64,000 nucleotides of DNA from UBA8231 sp036011085 (GTDB lineage: Bacteria > Latescibacterota > UBA2968 > UBA8231): positions 1-64,000 of the forward strand of contig DASCMS010000068.1 in NCBI GenBank assembly GCA_036011085.1, in the 5' to 3' direction. The position numbers were made by a program, and so were the translations under genes. Of this stretch, positions 46,711-54,206 are shown in pieces (the stretch's first letter is position 1; each line of letters begins with the position of its first letter). The notes beneath the pieces were generated by a model that saw nothing but the letters and a program-made list of their open reading frames with translations, had not been told where the DNA came from and searched no databases.

Positions 46711-47640
46711 GTGCTGTTCGCCGAGATTGTCGCCCTCGTGTCGCTCACGGCGGCCCTGACCCGGTTTGCCCGGCAGGCGCCACAGACCGAGGCCGCGCGC
46801 CACTGGGTGGCGGCACGCTCGCGTCTTCTCGACCAACTGCTCATCTGTCCCCATTGTCTGTCCTTCTGGATTGCCGTGGCTGGCACAGCGGTCCTCTGGT
46901 GGCTCGAGACCCGCTCACCCCTCGAGGTGGGGTTGATGGTGCTGCTGGGTTGGCGCGGCGCGTACTACGTCAACAAATCCCTGGATCAGCGACGCGATCA
47001 GGCCATCAACCGTGCCTCTCAGTCCTGTCTGGTGTGCGGCGCGGCCTATGAAGATGGCGTGTCCATCGAGCGTCGGGGAATGGCGTTCTGCTCCACAACC
47101 TGCTGGTTCGATTACCTTCGTACGCGACCGGCGCCACGAAAGAACCTCGTCAGTCGTTCCGGCGAGATCATCCGACAGGAGATGTACCCGTTGAACTACA
47201 AGAACGTGACGAACAAGGAGGCCCACGATCTGCTGCAGGGGGCCGAGAAGTACATCTACATCGACGTACGGTCGATCCCGGAGTTCCAGAACGGCCATCC
47301 TTCAGGCGCCGCCAACGTCCCTGTGTTCCACCGCGAACCCATGGGGTTGGTACCCAATCCCGACTTCGTCATCGTCGTTGAAGCCCACTTCCCCCGTGAC
47401 TCGAAACTGCTCATTGGGTGCCAGAGTGGCAAGCGCTCGGAGCAGGCTGCCGAAGCCCTCGTGGCGGCTGGCTTTCAGGATGTGACCAACGTCAAGGGCG
47501 GCTACGGCGGGGTGAAGGACCCTGCGGGACAGGTCGTCGAACCGGGCTGGTTCGAACAGGGGTTGCCCACCGACTATGGCGAGCCCGAGGAGCGCAGCTA
47601 CGAAGCTCTTGCCGGTCGCCGAAGGGAGGCTGGGCAGTGA
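46711..47640 (+). CDS. Membrane/zinc-cysteine/rhodanese fusion protein
   Basis: A 309-aa three-part protein. Residues 1-90 resemble DUF1360-type membrane proteins: a hydrophobic start, then 'CPHCLSFWIAVAGTAVLWW' with a CxxC at 46-49. Residues 106-131 form a four-Cys zinc knuckle (C106, C109, C127, C131). Residues about 165-285 are a rhodanese domain close to the plant and cyanobacterial single-domain type ('YIDVRSIPEFQNGHPSGA'), with active-site Cys237 in 'IGCQSGKRS'. Rhodaneses move sulfane sulfur. The start is GTG with AGGGA seven bases upstream. It is coupled to moaB by a GTGA overlap, so sulfur transfer for molybdopterin or siroheme-linked chemistry is plausible but unproven. Confidence 0.82.
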   Translation: MLFAEIVALVSLTAALTRFARQAPQTEAARHWVAARSRLLDQLLICPHCLSFWIAVAGTAVLWWLETRSPLEVGLMVLLGWRGAYYVNKSLDQRRDQAINRASQSCLVCGAAYEDGVSIERRGMAFCSTTCWFDYLRTRPAPRKNLVSRSGEIIRQEMYPLNYKNVTNKEAHDLLQGAEKYIYIDVRSIPEFQNGHPSGAANVPVFHREPMGLVPNPDFVIVVEAHFPRDSKLLIGCQSGKRSEQAAEALVAAGFQDVTNVKGGYGGVKDPAGQVVEPGWFEQGLPTDYGEPEERSYEALAGRRREAGQ

Positions 47641-48146
47641 GCCACGCCGAGCACCGTGCCGCCGCCCCGGACAGCGTCGGCGTGGCCGTGATCACCGTCA
47701 GTGACTCACGAGATGAGGACTCCGACAAGAGCGGCGCCCTGATCCGTGAGAAGCTGGAGAGCGCCGGGCATGACGTCGTGCACTACGCCATCGTCAAGGA
47801 CACGGCGCGGCAGATCAAGGGCGAACTCGCCATCGCCGTCGAGAAACGCGGCTGCCAGGCCTTGATTCTCAACGGGGGCACGGGCGTGTCGCCGCGGGAC
47901 AACACGTTCGAGGTAGTCAACGGCCTGCTGGAGAAGCGCCTGCCCGGATTCGGCGAGATCTTCCGTTATCTCAGTTTCAAGGAAATCGGCTCGGCAGCGA
48001 TCATGTCCAGGACGGTGATGGGCACCTATCGGGGGCGCATCATGGTCTCCCTGCCCGGGTCCACGGGAGCGGTGCGCCTGGCCATGGACGAGCTGCTCCT
48101 GCCGGAGTTGGGTCACCTCGTCAACACGGTGTCCCCCCACCGCTGA
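47637..48146 (+). CDS. moaB: Molybdenum cofactor protein MoaB/MogA-like
   Basis: A 169-aa MoaB-type protein; the family adenylates molybdopterin or acts in a related early step. The signature 'LNGGTGVSPRDNTFEVV' and the following 'PGFGEIFRYLSFKEIGSAAI' are clear, as is 'SLPGSTGAVRLAMDELLLPE'. The GTG at 47637 overlaps the stop of the rhodanese fusion; a longer open frame upstream is antisense-like and lacks similarity. The stop overlaps the next ATG (TGATG). Other moa or moe genes are absent from the window. Confidence 0.9.
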   Translation: MSHAEHRAAAPDSVGVAVITVSDSRDEDSDKSGALIREKLESAGHDVVHYAIVKDTARQIKGELAIAVEKRGCQALILNGGTGVSPRDNTFEVVNGLLEKRLPGFGEIFRYLSFKEIGSAAIMSRTVMGTYRGRIMVSLPGSTGAVRLAMDELLLPELGHLVNTVSPHR

Positions 48147-48808
48147 TGGCCCTCAACCCGATGTTCCAGGTCGGCCTCGATGTGCGTGGTCGCATCTGTC
48201 TCGTCATCGGCGGCGACGGCGTTGCCCAGGACAAAGTGGAAAGGCTGCTGGATGCCGGCGCCCGGGTGGTCGTCATCAGCCCCGAAGTGACGCCGCGGCT
48301 GAGGGACTGCGCGACCGATCCCTGTCGATTGGAATGGCGACAGCGACACTACGAATCAGAGGACCTGGACGGCGCCTTTCTGGTGATGAACACAATTCGT
48401 GGGAACAGCGACTTGTGCCGCCGTGTCTTTTCTGAGGCGGGCGCACAGGGCATCCTGGTCAACACCTACGACGACGTCGACCACTCCCACTTCGGCATGG
48501 TCGCCCTCGTCAGCGCCGGCCACCTCCGCCTCGGTGTGAGCACAAGCGGGGCCAGTCCGACCCTCGCAGGCAGGTTGCGACAGGATCTGGACGGGATGTT
48601 CGACGAAGAGTTCGGTGAGTACCTGGAGGCGCTGGGGTGCGCCCGCGCCAGCCTCCGGGAGGCGGTCCCCGACTTCCCCGCTCGCCGGGAGATTCTCCAG
48701 GGCCTGGTGGCCGGCGTCCACGTGGAGGGACGGTGCCATCTGCCAGAGGGCTGGCGCGAGCGGATCACGGCGGCGCTGGCGGCAGCGGGCACAAAAAAAA
48801 CCGGCTGA
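48146..48808 (+). CDS. Precorrin-2 dehydrogenase / siroheme synthase N-domain (CysG-N/Met8-like)
   Basis: A 220-aa NAD-dependent dehydrogenase that oxidises precorrin-2 to sirohydrochlorin and may insert iron. The Rossmann motif is 'CLVIGGDGVAQDKVERLLDA', followed by 'VNTYDDVDHSHFGM' and 'GVSTSGASPTLAGRLRQDLD', all typical of CysG-N, YlnF and Met8. No methyltransferase domain is attached. Translation is coupled to moaB. The last codons (Thr-Lys-Lys-Thr-Gly) are built from a run of A plus a GC hairpin that serves as the terminator of the opposite HU gene. Confidence 0.88.
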   Translation: MALNPMFQVGLDVRGRICLVIGGDGVAQDKVERLLDAGARVVVISPEVTPRLRDCATDPCRLEWRQRHYESEDLDGAFLVMNTIRGNSDLCRRVFSEAGAQGILVNTYDDVDHSHFGMVALVSAGHLRLGVSTSGASPTLAGRLRQDLDGMFDEEFGEYLEALGCARASLREAVPDFPARREILQGLVAGVHVEGRCHLPEGWRERITAALAAAGTKKTG

Positions 48809-48816
48809 GAGCCGGG
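48792..48816 (-). terminator. Rho-independent terminator for the HU gene
   Basis: On the minus strand CCGGCT-CTC-AGCCGG is followed directly by eight T residues, a textbook terminator 45 bp after the HU stop. Its DNA overlaps the last codons of the convergent siroheme gene, so both uses share the same bases. Confidence 0.85.
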
Positions 48817-48860
48817 TCTGTCAGAGATTCAGCGGGTCGTACGACGGCCGTCGTCAGCGA

Positions 48861-49277
48861 TCAATCGTCGTCATCATCGTCGTCGTCATCGTAGTCAGAA
48901 ACCGAGAAGGCGCTTGCCGCCCTGCCGCTGGCGGTGTCGACAGGTTTGGGATGTCCGGCGTCGTCGGATGTGGTTTCGCCTTCTTCCCGCGTCTGGTGCA
49001 GGGCCTCTTTGAGTAGTCTGCCCGGCTTGAAGTGCGTCTTGCGGCGGGCGGGCACGTAGATGATCTCGCCGGTGCGGGGGTTGCGTGCTGCCGGCTTGGG
49101 ACGGGTGTCCTTGACCTGAAAGACGCCAAAACCCCGAATCTCGATCCGGTTGCCCTCGATCAGACTGTCGCGCATAGCCACGAACAGGCTGTCCACCATC
49201 TTCGCCGCCAGATTCTTCTTGCACCCGGTACTCTGGCTGACCAGAAGTGCGAGGTCTTTCTTGGTGATTGTGGACAA
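48861..49277 (-). CDS. HU/IHF-family DNA-binding protein with poly-Asp tail
   Basis: A 138-aa nucleoid protein. Residues 1-95 are a complete HU fold: 'LVSQSTGCKKNLAAKMVD', 'IEIRGFGVFQVKDT' and the DNA-arm signature 'RNPRTGEIIYVPARRKTHF' with the tip proline region. Ordinary HU stops near residue 90-95; here about 43 residues follow, acidic and flexible, ending in Tyr plus nine Asp. The start is TTG at 49277 with AGGAG eight bases upstream. The gene has its own promoter in an AT-rich spacer and a strong terminator. The acidic tail may tune DNA binding, as acidic tails do in HMG proteins (analogy only). Confidence 0.9.
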   Translation of the reverse strand: MSTITKKDLALLVSQSTGCKKNLAAKMVDSLFVAMRDSLIEGNRIEIRGFGVFQVKDTRPKPAARNPRTGEIIYVPARRKTHFKPGRLLKEALHQTREEGETTSDDAGHPKPVDTASGRAASAFSVSDYDDDDDDDDD

Positions 49278-49349
49278 AGGAATCTCTCCTATTGTCGGCG
49301 ACCGGCTTCATCGGCTGACAGGAGTGTCTAAGTGACTTTAGTTATTGGT

Positions 49350-49410
49350 AAATAACGCGTTGCACAACATACGCCCCACGATTGGGCCGTGTCAAGCAAA
49401 TAACACGTTG
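49350..49410. repeat. Direct repeats AAATAAC[G/A]CGTTG in AT-rich spacer
   Basis: Two 13-bp copies differing at one base (49350-49362 and 49398-49410) are spaced 48 bp apart and flank the candidate HU promoter. The first overlaps a small palindrome GTTATT-GGTA-AATAAC. They could be binding sites for a regulator, or for HU/IHF itself. The whole spacer (49278-49548) is clearly AT-rich against the GC-rich surroundings. Confidence 0.5.
49366..49395 (-). promoter_or_regulatory. Candidate HU promoter
   Basis: On the minus strand TTGACA (49395-49390), an 18-bp spacer and TATGTT (49371-49366) form a plausible sigma70 promoter; the start would be near 49359, leaving a leader of about 80 nt before the TTG start. 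Inferred from sequence only. Confidence 0.5.
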
Positions 49411-49548
49411 AAGCACTTATTTCTTTGATAGTTAGGGCAAAAAAGGGCCCCCACCTCAGATGAGGCAGAAATCGCCTGAAACCGCCGTTTCCACTCCGAC
49501 GCCTGAAATCACTCCCATCTTCTGTAAATTCAATACGTTAAGAGAATA

Positions 49549-50433
49549 ATGAGAAATCACCCAGGTGCAGGTCGCCAAGGTCCAGTTCGGAGCTCCGGAT
49601 TCGTCGCCGCGGTGCAGTTGACGCGCCCGCGGAACTGCCTGCTGACAGCGATCTCGGTGTGGGTCGGCGCCGTGACCTCAGGCGGGCCGCATGCCACGGC
49701 TGCCGTCGTTTTCGCGGCTGCCGGAGCCGCCGCGATCGCCGCTGCGGGCAACGGCATGAACGACGTCATCGACCTGCAGACCGATCGCTTGAATCGAGCC
49801 ACCCGGCCGTTACCCTCTGGCCGGCTGTCCGCCGGCGTGGCTCTGGCCCTGTCTTCCCTGCTCGGTGTCACCGGGCTGGCACTGGCTTTCCTGGCGGGCC
49901 TGCTGCCAGGCATGATCGCCTTTGCCGTCGTCGTCGGTCTGGCGCTCTACAACTGGTTTCTGAAGCGCGTCGGGCTGGCGGGGAATCTGCTGGTCAGCCT
50001 GATCGCGGCGACCACCTTCCCGTACGGCGCCGCGGCGGCCGGCGGCTGGGGACGCTGGTGGATTCCGGCCCTGTTTGCCGTCGGCTATCACCTGGCGCGC
50101 GAGCTGGTCAAGGGCGTGGAGGACACCGAAGGGGACCGTCTGGCCGGAGTGCGGACCGTGGCCCGTATATACGGTGACCACCGAGCCTGCCGGTCCGCGG
50201 CTGTTCTGTTGGCCCTTGTCGGTCTGGCCGCTCCTCTGCCGGTCCTGCTCGACATCTATGGTCTGGCGTATCTGGCCCTCGTCGGGCTCCTCGACGTCTT
50301 TCTTGCCAGCATCGTTCTGTCGCTGTGGTCCGGGAATCCCGGGGGCCGGCGCCTCAGCCCGCGCCTCCTGTTGGGCATGGCTCTCGGGCTCGTGGCGATT
50401 GTACTGGGCGAGATCCTCGCCCGACCCCACTGA
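49549..50433 (+). CDS. UbiA-family prenyltransferase
   Basis: A 294-aa membrane prenyltransferase with about eight helices. The first metal-diphosphate motif is 'NDVIDLQTDRLNRATRPLPSG' (an N..xD...D form split across the helix end) and the second is 'KGVEDTEGDRLAGVRT'. The overall pattern is closest to the geranylgeranylglyceryl-phosphate/DGGGP-synthase-like and chlorophyll-synthase-like branch rather than MenA or UbiA sensu stricto, but the acceptor cannot be assigned from sequence. It starts at ATG 49549 after an AT-rich spacer and is 20 bp before the MR/MLE gene. Confidence 0.82.
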   Translation: MRNHPGAGRQGPVRSSGFVAAVQLTRPRNCLLTAISVWVGAVTSGGPHATAAVVFAAAGAAAIAAAGNGMNDVIDLQTDRLNRATRPLPSGRLSAGVALALSSLLGVTGLALAFLAGLLPGMIAFAVVVGLALYNWFLKRVGLAGNLLVSLIAATTFPYGAAAAGGWGRWWIPALFAVGYHLARELVKGVEDTEGDRLAGVRTVARIYGDHRACRSAAVLLALVGLAAPLPVLLDIYGLAYLALVGLLDVFLASIVLSLWSGNPGGRRLSPRLLLGMALGLVAIVLGEILARPH

Positions 50434-50453
50434 CCTCGACGAAGGAGAGCCTC

Positions 50454-51587
50454 GTGAAGATCACCGATATCAGGACCTTTCCCTTGTACGCCGGAGGGCG
50501 CAACTACCTCTTCGTGAAGGTGGAGACCGACGAGGGTCTTTACGGGATGGGCGAATTCGGCATCACGTGGAAGGAACAGGCCGGTATCGGCGCCATCGAG
50601 CACATGCGACCACACCTGCTGGGCCAGGATCCGATGAACATCGAGTTCCTCTGGCAGCTGATGTTCCGCGGTGATTTCTTCCCCGGGGGTCGAATTGCCG
50701 CCGCGGCCATCAGCGCCATCGACATCGCCCTCTGGGACATCAAGGGCAAAGCCCTCGATCAACCCGTTCACATGCTCCTGGGAGGCAGATTGCGGGACCG
50801 GATCGTCTGCTACGCCGGCATCGGTGGTCGGACCCCGCAGGACGCGGCACAGGCAGGTCGCGACAGAGTCGACGCCGGGTGGCAGTACCTGCGGCTGTCG
50901 GTCAACGATCGCGACGGAATCCTCGATGCCCGCACCGCGGTCCGTGACTCGGTCGAGCAGTTCGCTGCCGTGCGCGATGCCGTGGGCCCCGAGGTGGAGA
51001 TCTGCATCGACGCCCACACCCGTCTCGACCCCCCGGATGCAATCCGCCTGGGCCGCCTGCTGGAACAGTACGACCCGTTCTTCATCGAGGATCCGTTGCG
51101 CTGTGAGAACCCGCAGAGTTACCGCCAGATCCGTCAGCACGTGGCCAGCCCGCTGGCCGTAGGTGAGCACTACGCCACCAAGTGGGAGTTCCGCCAGATG
51201 GTGGAGGAAGAGCTGCTGGATTACGCCCGCATCGACCTGTGCATCGTCGGCGGTCTCACCGAAGCCCGCAAGGTCACCAACTGGTGTGAGACCCACTACA
51301 TCAAGATCGTCCCGCACAATCCCCTGGGTCCGGTCTCCGCCGCCGCCTGCATCCAGCTGGATCTGGCCACCGACAACTTCGCGGTCCAGGAAGGCGGCCG
51401 CATCGGCTCCGCCTTCCTCGAAGACGTCTTCCCCGTCCAGGTCCCCTACGAGGCGGGCCACATCCTCCCCCCCGAACTGCCCGGTCTCGGTATCGAATTC
51501 AACGAGGAGGCCGCCGGAGAATACGAGTTCAAATGGCTCAACGGCCCCCAGCTGAGAAGATCCGACGGCTCCTTCACCAACTGGTAG
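50454..51587 (+). CDS. Mandelate racemase / muconate lactonizing enzyme family sugar-acid dehydratase
   Basis: A 377-aa enolase-superfamily enzyme. Metal ligands appear in 'EICIDAHTRL' (Asp), 'DPFFIEDPL' (Glu) and 'LAVGEHYATKWEF' (Glu). The catalytic-end motif 'VPHNPLGPVSAAA' is typical of galactonate/mannonate-type dehydratases. The usual KxK base motif on the second strand is replaced around 'YLRLSV', so a single-His mechanism is likely. It starts at GTG 50454, six bases after GAAGGAG. It probably dehydrates an aldonic acid to a 2-keto-3-deoxy acid; FAH-type and hydroxyacid dehydrogenase genes nearby fit sugar-acid breakdown. Confidence 0.87.
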   Translation: MKITDIRTFPLYAGGRNYLFVKVETDEGLYGMGEFGITWKEQAGIGAIEHMRPHLLGQDPMNIEFLWQLMFRGDFFPGGRIAAAAISAIDIALWDIKGKALDQPVHMLLGGRLRDRIVCYAGIGGRTPQDAAQAGRDRVDAGWQYLRLSVNDRDGILDARTAVRDSVEQFAAVRDAVGPEVEICIDAHTRLDPPDAIRLGRLLEQYDPFFIEDPLRCENPQSYRQIRQHVASPLAVGEHYATKWEFRQMVEEELLDYARIDLCIVGGLTEARKVTNWCETHYIKIVPHNPLGPVSAAACIQLDLATDNFAVQEGGRIGSAFLEDVFPVQVPYEAGHILPPELPGLGIEFNEEAAGEYEFKWLNGPQLRRSDGSFTNW

Positions 51588-51741
51588 CCTGACGCCGACC
51601 ACGGCCGCGACGCACCCGGATCACCCCTCAACGGCTGACAGTCTTTCCCAAGCTTGGACTTCGACGGAATCTCCATACGACATGACTGGCTCGGGGCACA
51701 AGGCACGTTCGTGCAGGGCGGGCGACGCGGGCATGAGGAGT
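51588..51741. other. Non-coding leader upstream of the structured element
   Basis: No supported gene lies here; the frames that cross it are Arg/Gly/Pro-rich and have no family features. A small hairpin GCACG-TT-CGTGC is present near 51703-51714, and GGGCGGG (51716-51722) can pair with CCCGCCC on the far side of the structured element (near 51898-51904), extending its outer stem loosely. Confidence 0.4.
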
Positions 51742-51878
51742 GGGCCCTGGGGCGCAGTCCCGGGCTCCGAGGGCCAGGCCCGAAGGGCCGGCGCCCGGAC
51801 GGCGCCGGCCGACTGAGCCACAGGGATGTGGCGTTCAGTCGGCCCTCGGAGCGCGGGACGATCAGCGCCCCAGAGCCC
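51742..51878 (+). ncRNA. Candidate branched structured RNA upstream of hisS
   Basis: Two long helices enclose hairpins. P1 pairs 51742-51755 with 51865-51878 (13 of 14 pairs). A 1 x 5 internal loop follows. P2 pairs 51757-51775 with 51841-51859 (18 of 19 pairs, one G-G mismatch). Inside, a 10-bp stem (51786-51795 / 51801-51810, loop CGGAC) and a 12-bp stem with a 2-nt bulge (51111-type left arm at 51811-51822, right arms 51827-51832 and 51835-51840) stack directly on P2 to make a junction. The latter ends in GGGA, a GNRA-type tetraloop on the plus strand, which favours a plus-strand RNA. It ends 79 bp before the hisS ATG. It could be an independent RNA, a hisS leader, or a palindromic repeat; no known class is recognised. 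Confidence 0.5.
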
Positions 51879-51957
51879 ACGGAGTCGACACGCGACACCC
51901 GCCCCTACCACTTATCGTCCTTGCCACTATCGCCCCAACTCCCGACTCTCTTCTACC

Positions 51958-53226
51958 ATGAACCTCAACCCACCAAGAGGCACCCGCGACTTCTTCCCGG
52001 AAGACATGCGCCTGCGCAACTGGCTCTTCGGTCACTTCCGCGAGGTAGCCCGTCTCTCCGGCTTCGAGGAATACGACGCGCCCGTGGTGGAATCCGCCGA
52101 CCTCTACGTGCGCAAGGCGGGTGAGGAAATCGTCGATCAGCTGTACACCTTCCAGGACAAGAGCAACCGCGAGCTGGCGTTGCGCCCCGAGATGACACCC
52201 TCGCTGGCCCGGATGGTCCTGCAGAAGGGTGGCGCCCTCGCCCTCCCCATCAAGTGGTTCAGCCTGCCCCAGTGCTGGCGTTACGAACGGATGACTCGCG
52301 GGCGCCGGCGTGAGCATTTCCAGTGGAACATGGACATCTTCGGCGTCGACGACGTGACGGCGGAAGCGGAGCTGCTGGCAGTGCTGGTCACCCTCTTCAA
52401 GCGCCTCGGTCTGAGCGCCGCAGACGTCGTCATTCGACTGTCCAACCGTCGGTTGCTGCAGGCCGTGTTGGCAAGTGCGGGAGTGACCGACGAGCTGTTC
52501 GCACCCGTCTGCATCCTGGTGGACAAGCTGGAGAAGATCCCACGTGAGGCCGTGGAGGCCGATCTGCAGGTGCTCGGTGTCGACTCCGGTGTCATCGACC
52601 GGGTGCTGGAAATCGCCTCGTGCACATCACTGGAAGCAGCCCGTCAGCTGGCTGGTGACGGCGAAAATGGCCTGGATGAGCTCCAGCGATTGATCGACCT
52701 GGGCGCCGCCTACGGCTTCAGCGAGTGGTTGCGCTTCGACCCGAGCCTGGTACGCGGCCTGGCCTACTACACCGGTACCGTCTTCGAGGTTTTTCCCACC
52801 GAGGGTGATCTGCGCGCCGTCTGCGGCGGCGGTCGCTACGACCGCCTGCTGTCCACCTTTGGTGGCAAAGATGTGCCCGCTTGCGGTTTCGGCTTCGGCG
52901 ATCCGGTGATCGTGGAGTTGCTGAAGGACAAGGGATTGCTGCCGGACCTGCCACCCGCCGTCGACGACGTCGTCTTCGCCTTCTCGGAGCAGCTGCGGAT
53001 TCCCGCCATGGAGGTGGCCACACGCTTGCGCGCCAGCGGTCGATCCGTGGATCTGATCCTCGAGGAGGGCAAGCGGATGAAGTGGGCCTTCCGCCATGCC
53101 GATAACGCCGGCGCCGCCCGCCTCGTCCTGCTGGCACCGGACGAATGGGAGCGGGGCGTCGTCAAAGTGCGGGACCTGGTCTCGGGCGAGGAAAGTGAAC
53201 TGACACCGGAGGAGTTGTCGGCGTGA
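51958..53226 (+). CDS. hisS: Histidyl-tRNA synthetase HisRS
   Basis: Class II aminoacyl-tRNA synthetase charging tRNA-His, 422 aa. Motifs are 'PRGTRDFFPED' (N-terminus), 'ALRPEMTPSLARMV', motif 2 'CWRYERMTRGRRREHFQWN', the histidine-binding 'RGLAYYTGTVFEVF' and motif 3 region 'GGGRYDRLL ... GFGFG', followed by the anticodon-binding domain. The ATG at 51958 gives the canonical start, while an upstream open frame adds unrelated sequence. There is no Shine-Dalgarno before this ATG (pyrimidine-rich CTCTCTTCTACC), and the spacer upstream carries a strong RNA-like structure. The stop overlaps the next GTG (GTGA). Confidence 0.95.
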   Translation: MNLNPPRGTRDFFPEDMRLRNWLFGHFREVARLSGFEEYDAPVVESADLYVRKAGEEIVDQLYTFQDKSNRELALRPEMTPSLARMVLQKGGALALPIKWFSLPQCWRYERMTRGRRREHFQWNMDIFGVDDVTAEAELLAVLVTLFKRLGLSAADVVIRLSNRRLLQAVLASAGVTDELFAPVCILVDKLEKIPREAVEADLQVLGVDSGVIDRVLEIASCTSLEAARQLAGDGENGLDELQRLIDLGAAYGFSEWLRFDPSLVRGLAYYTGTVFEVFPTEGDLRAVCGGGRYDRLLSTFGGKDVPACGFGFGDPVIVELLKDKGLLPDLPPAVDDVVFAFSEQLRIPAMEVATRLRASGRSVDLILEEGKRMKWAFRHADNAGAARLVLLAPDEWERGVVKVRDLVSGEESELTPEELSA

Positions 53227-54206
53227 AGATCGGTCTGTGTGCCTGGAGTTTCAGCGGCAAACATCGAGAAGCGGGACGCGAGCCCGATCCCCATCAGCCG
53301 CAGGGCCTGCTGGCCCTGGCGCAGCGCTACGGCCTGGCCAGCATCGAGGGGGCTTCGGGCTGGTTCGAGGGCATGGACCCGGGCCAGATCGACGCCTTTC
53401 GCAGCGACCTGGGAGAGACCGGCGTGTTCGTCGACACCGGGGGCCAGGACTATGCTGAGGATCTGACGCCTCTGACATCGGCCGTCGCCTCCGCCTCTCG
53501 CGTGGGCTCTCCCGTCGTGCGCACGACCATCAGTGGCCTGCTGGAGGGAGATCGGCGGTCCCTGGGCCGTGATGGCTGGAACGACCATCTGGCCGCCCTC
53601 GTGGAGCCTTTGCAGCGCGCCGCCGATGCCGCCCGGGAGGCAGGGATCGTCATCGGCATCGAGAACCATCAGGACATCTGTTCCCATGAGCTGGTGGGGT
53701 TGTGCCAGCAGATTGGCGGCGACCACATCGGCGTGACCATGGACGTGGGCAACGCCTACGCCGTGGGTGAGACGCCGGCGACCTTCGCCCGTCGTGTGGG
53801 ACCGTTTCTCAAGCATGTGCACCTGAAGGACTACACGGTGCATCCCACCGAGTCGGGCTACCGTCTCAAACGCTGCGCCCTCGGCGACGGCATCGTCGAC
53901 TGGAAGAGCATGCTGCCATGGTTCGACAGTCAGTGTCCTCTGGTTGCCGGGTGCATCGAACTGGGAGCCACATCCGCTCGCCACATCCGCCTGTTCGAGC
54001 CGGGCTGGTGGCAGACCTATCCGGAGCGGGACTTCGTTCCCGACGCGATCGAGGCCCTGGGTGACCTGCAGCGGGCGGCACAGCCCTCCGCAACGGACTG
54101 GCGCACACCCCATGAAGCCGGGGAGTCCGCGCCTGTCTGTGCTGACTATGAGATCGACCAGATCGAGAGATCGGTGGCCTACCTGAAGGAAATCGGCGCG
54201 GTCTAG
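53223..54206 (+). CDS. Sugar phosphate isomerase/epimerase (xylose-isomerase-like TIM barrel)
   Basis: A 327-aa AP-endonuclease-2-type TIM barrel. Metal-binding residues lie in 'IGIENHQDICSHEL' (Glu), 'GVTMDVGNAYAVGE' (Asp), 'HVHLKDYTVH' (His/Asp) and 'GCIELGATSARH' (Glu). Members isomerise or epimerise sugars or inositols; the substrate is unknown. It starts at GTG, coupled to hisS by a GTGA overlap, which is an odd partner for a catabolic gene and suggests simple read-through. The stop overlaps the convergent FAH gene by 4 bp. Confidence 0.85.
   Translation: MKIGLCAWSFSGKHREAGREPDPHQPQGLLALAQRYGLASIEGASGWFEGMDPGQIDAFRSDLGETGVFVDTGGQDYAEDLTPLTSAVASASRVGSPVVRTTISGLLEGDRRSLGRDGWNDHLAALVEPLQRAADAAREAGIVIGIENHQDICSHELVGLCQQIGGDHIGVTMDVGNAYAVGETPATFARRVGPFLKHVHLKDYTVHPTESGYRLKRCALGDGIVDWKSMLPWFDSQCPLVAGCIELGATSARHIRLFEPGWWQTYPERDFVPDAIEALGDLQRAAQPSATDWRTPHEAGESAPVCADYEIDQIERSVAYLKEIGAV

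Noticed and set aside
51742..51878. 6S RNA, RNase P RNA, SRP RNA or tmRNA
   Set aside because: Signature sequences of RNase P, SRP and tmRNA are absent, and the fold has a tight junction rather than the large central bubble of 6S RNA.
51588..51957. T-box leader for hisS
   Set aside because: No T-box bulge sequence and no terminator/antiterminator pair with a T-run was found; the fold is a nested long helix instead.
51654..52124. Open frame of 156 codons across the structured gap and into hisS
   Set aside because: The translation is Arg/Gly/Pro rich, runs through long inverted repeats and overlaps hisS in another frame; RNA structure explains the stretch better.
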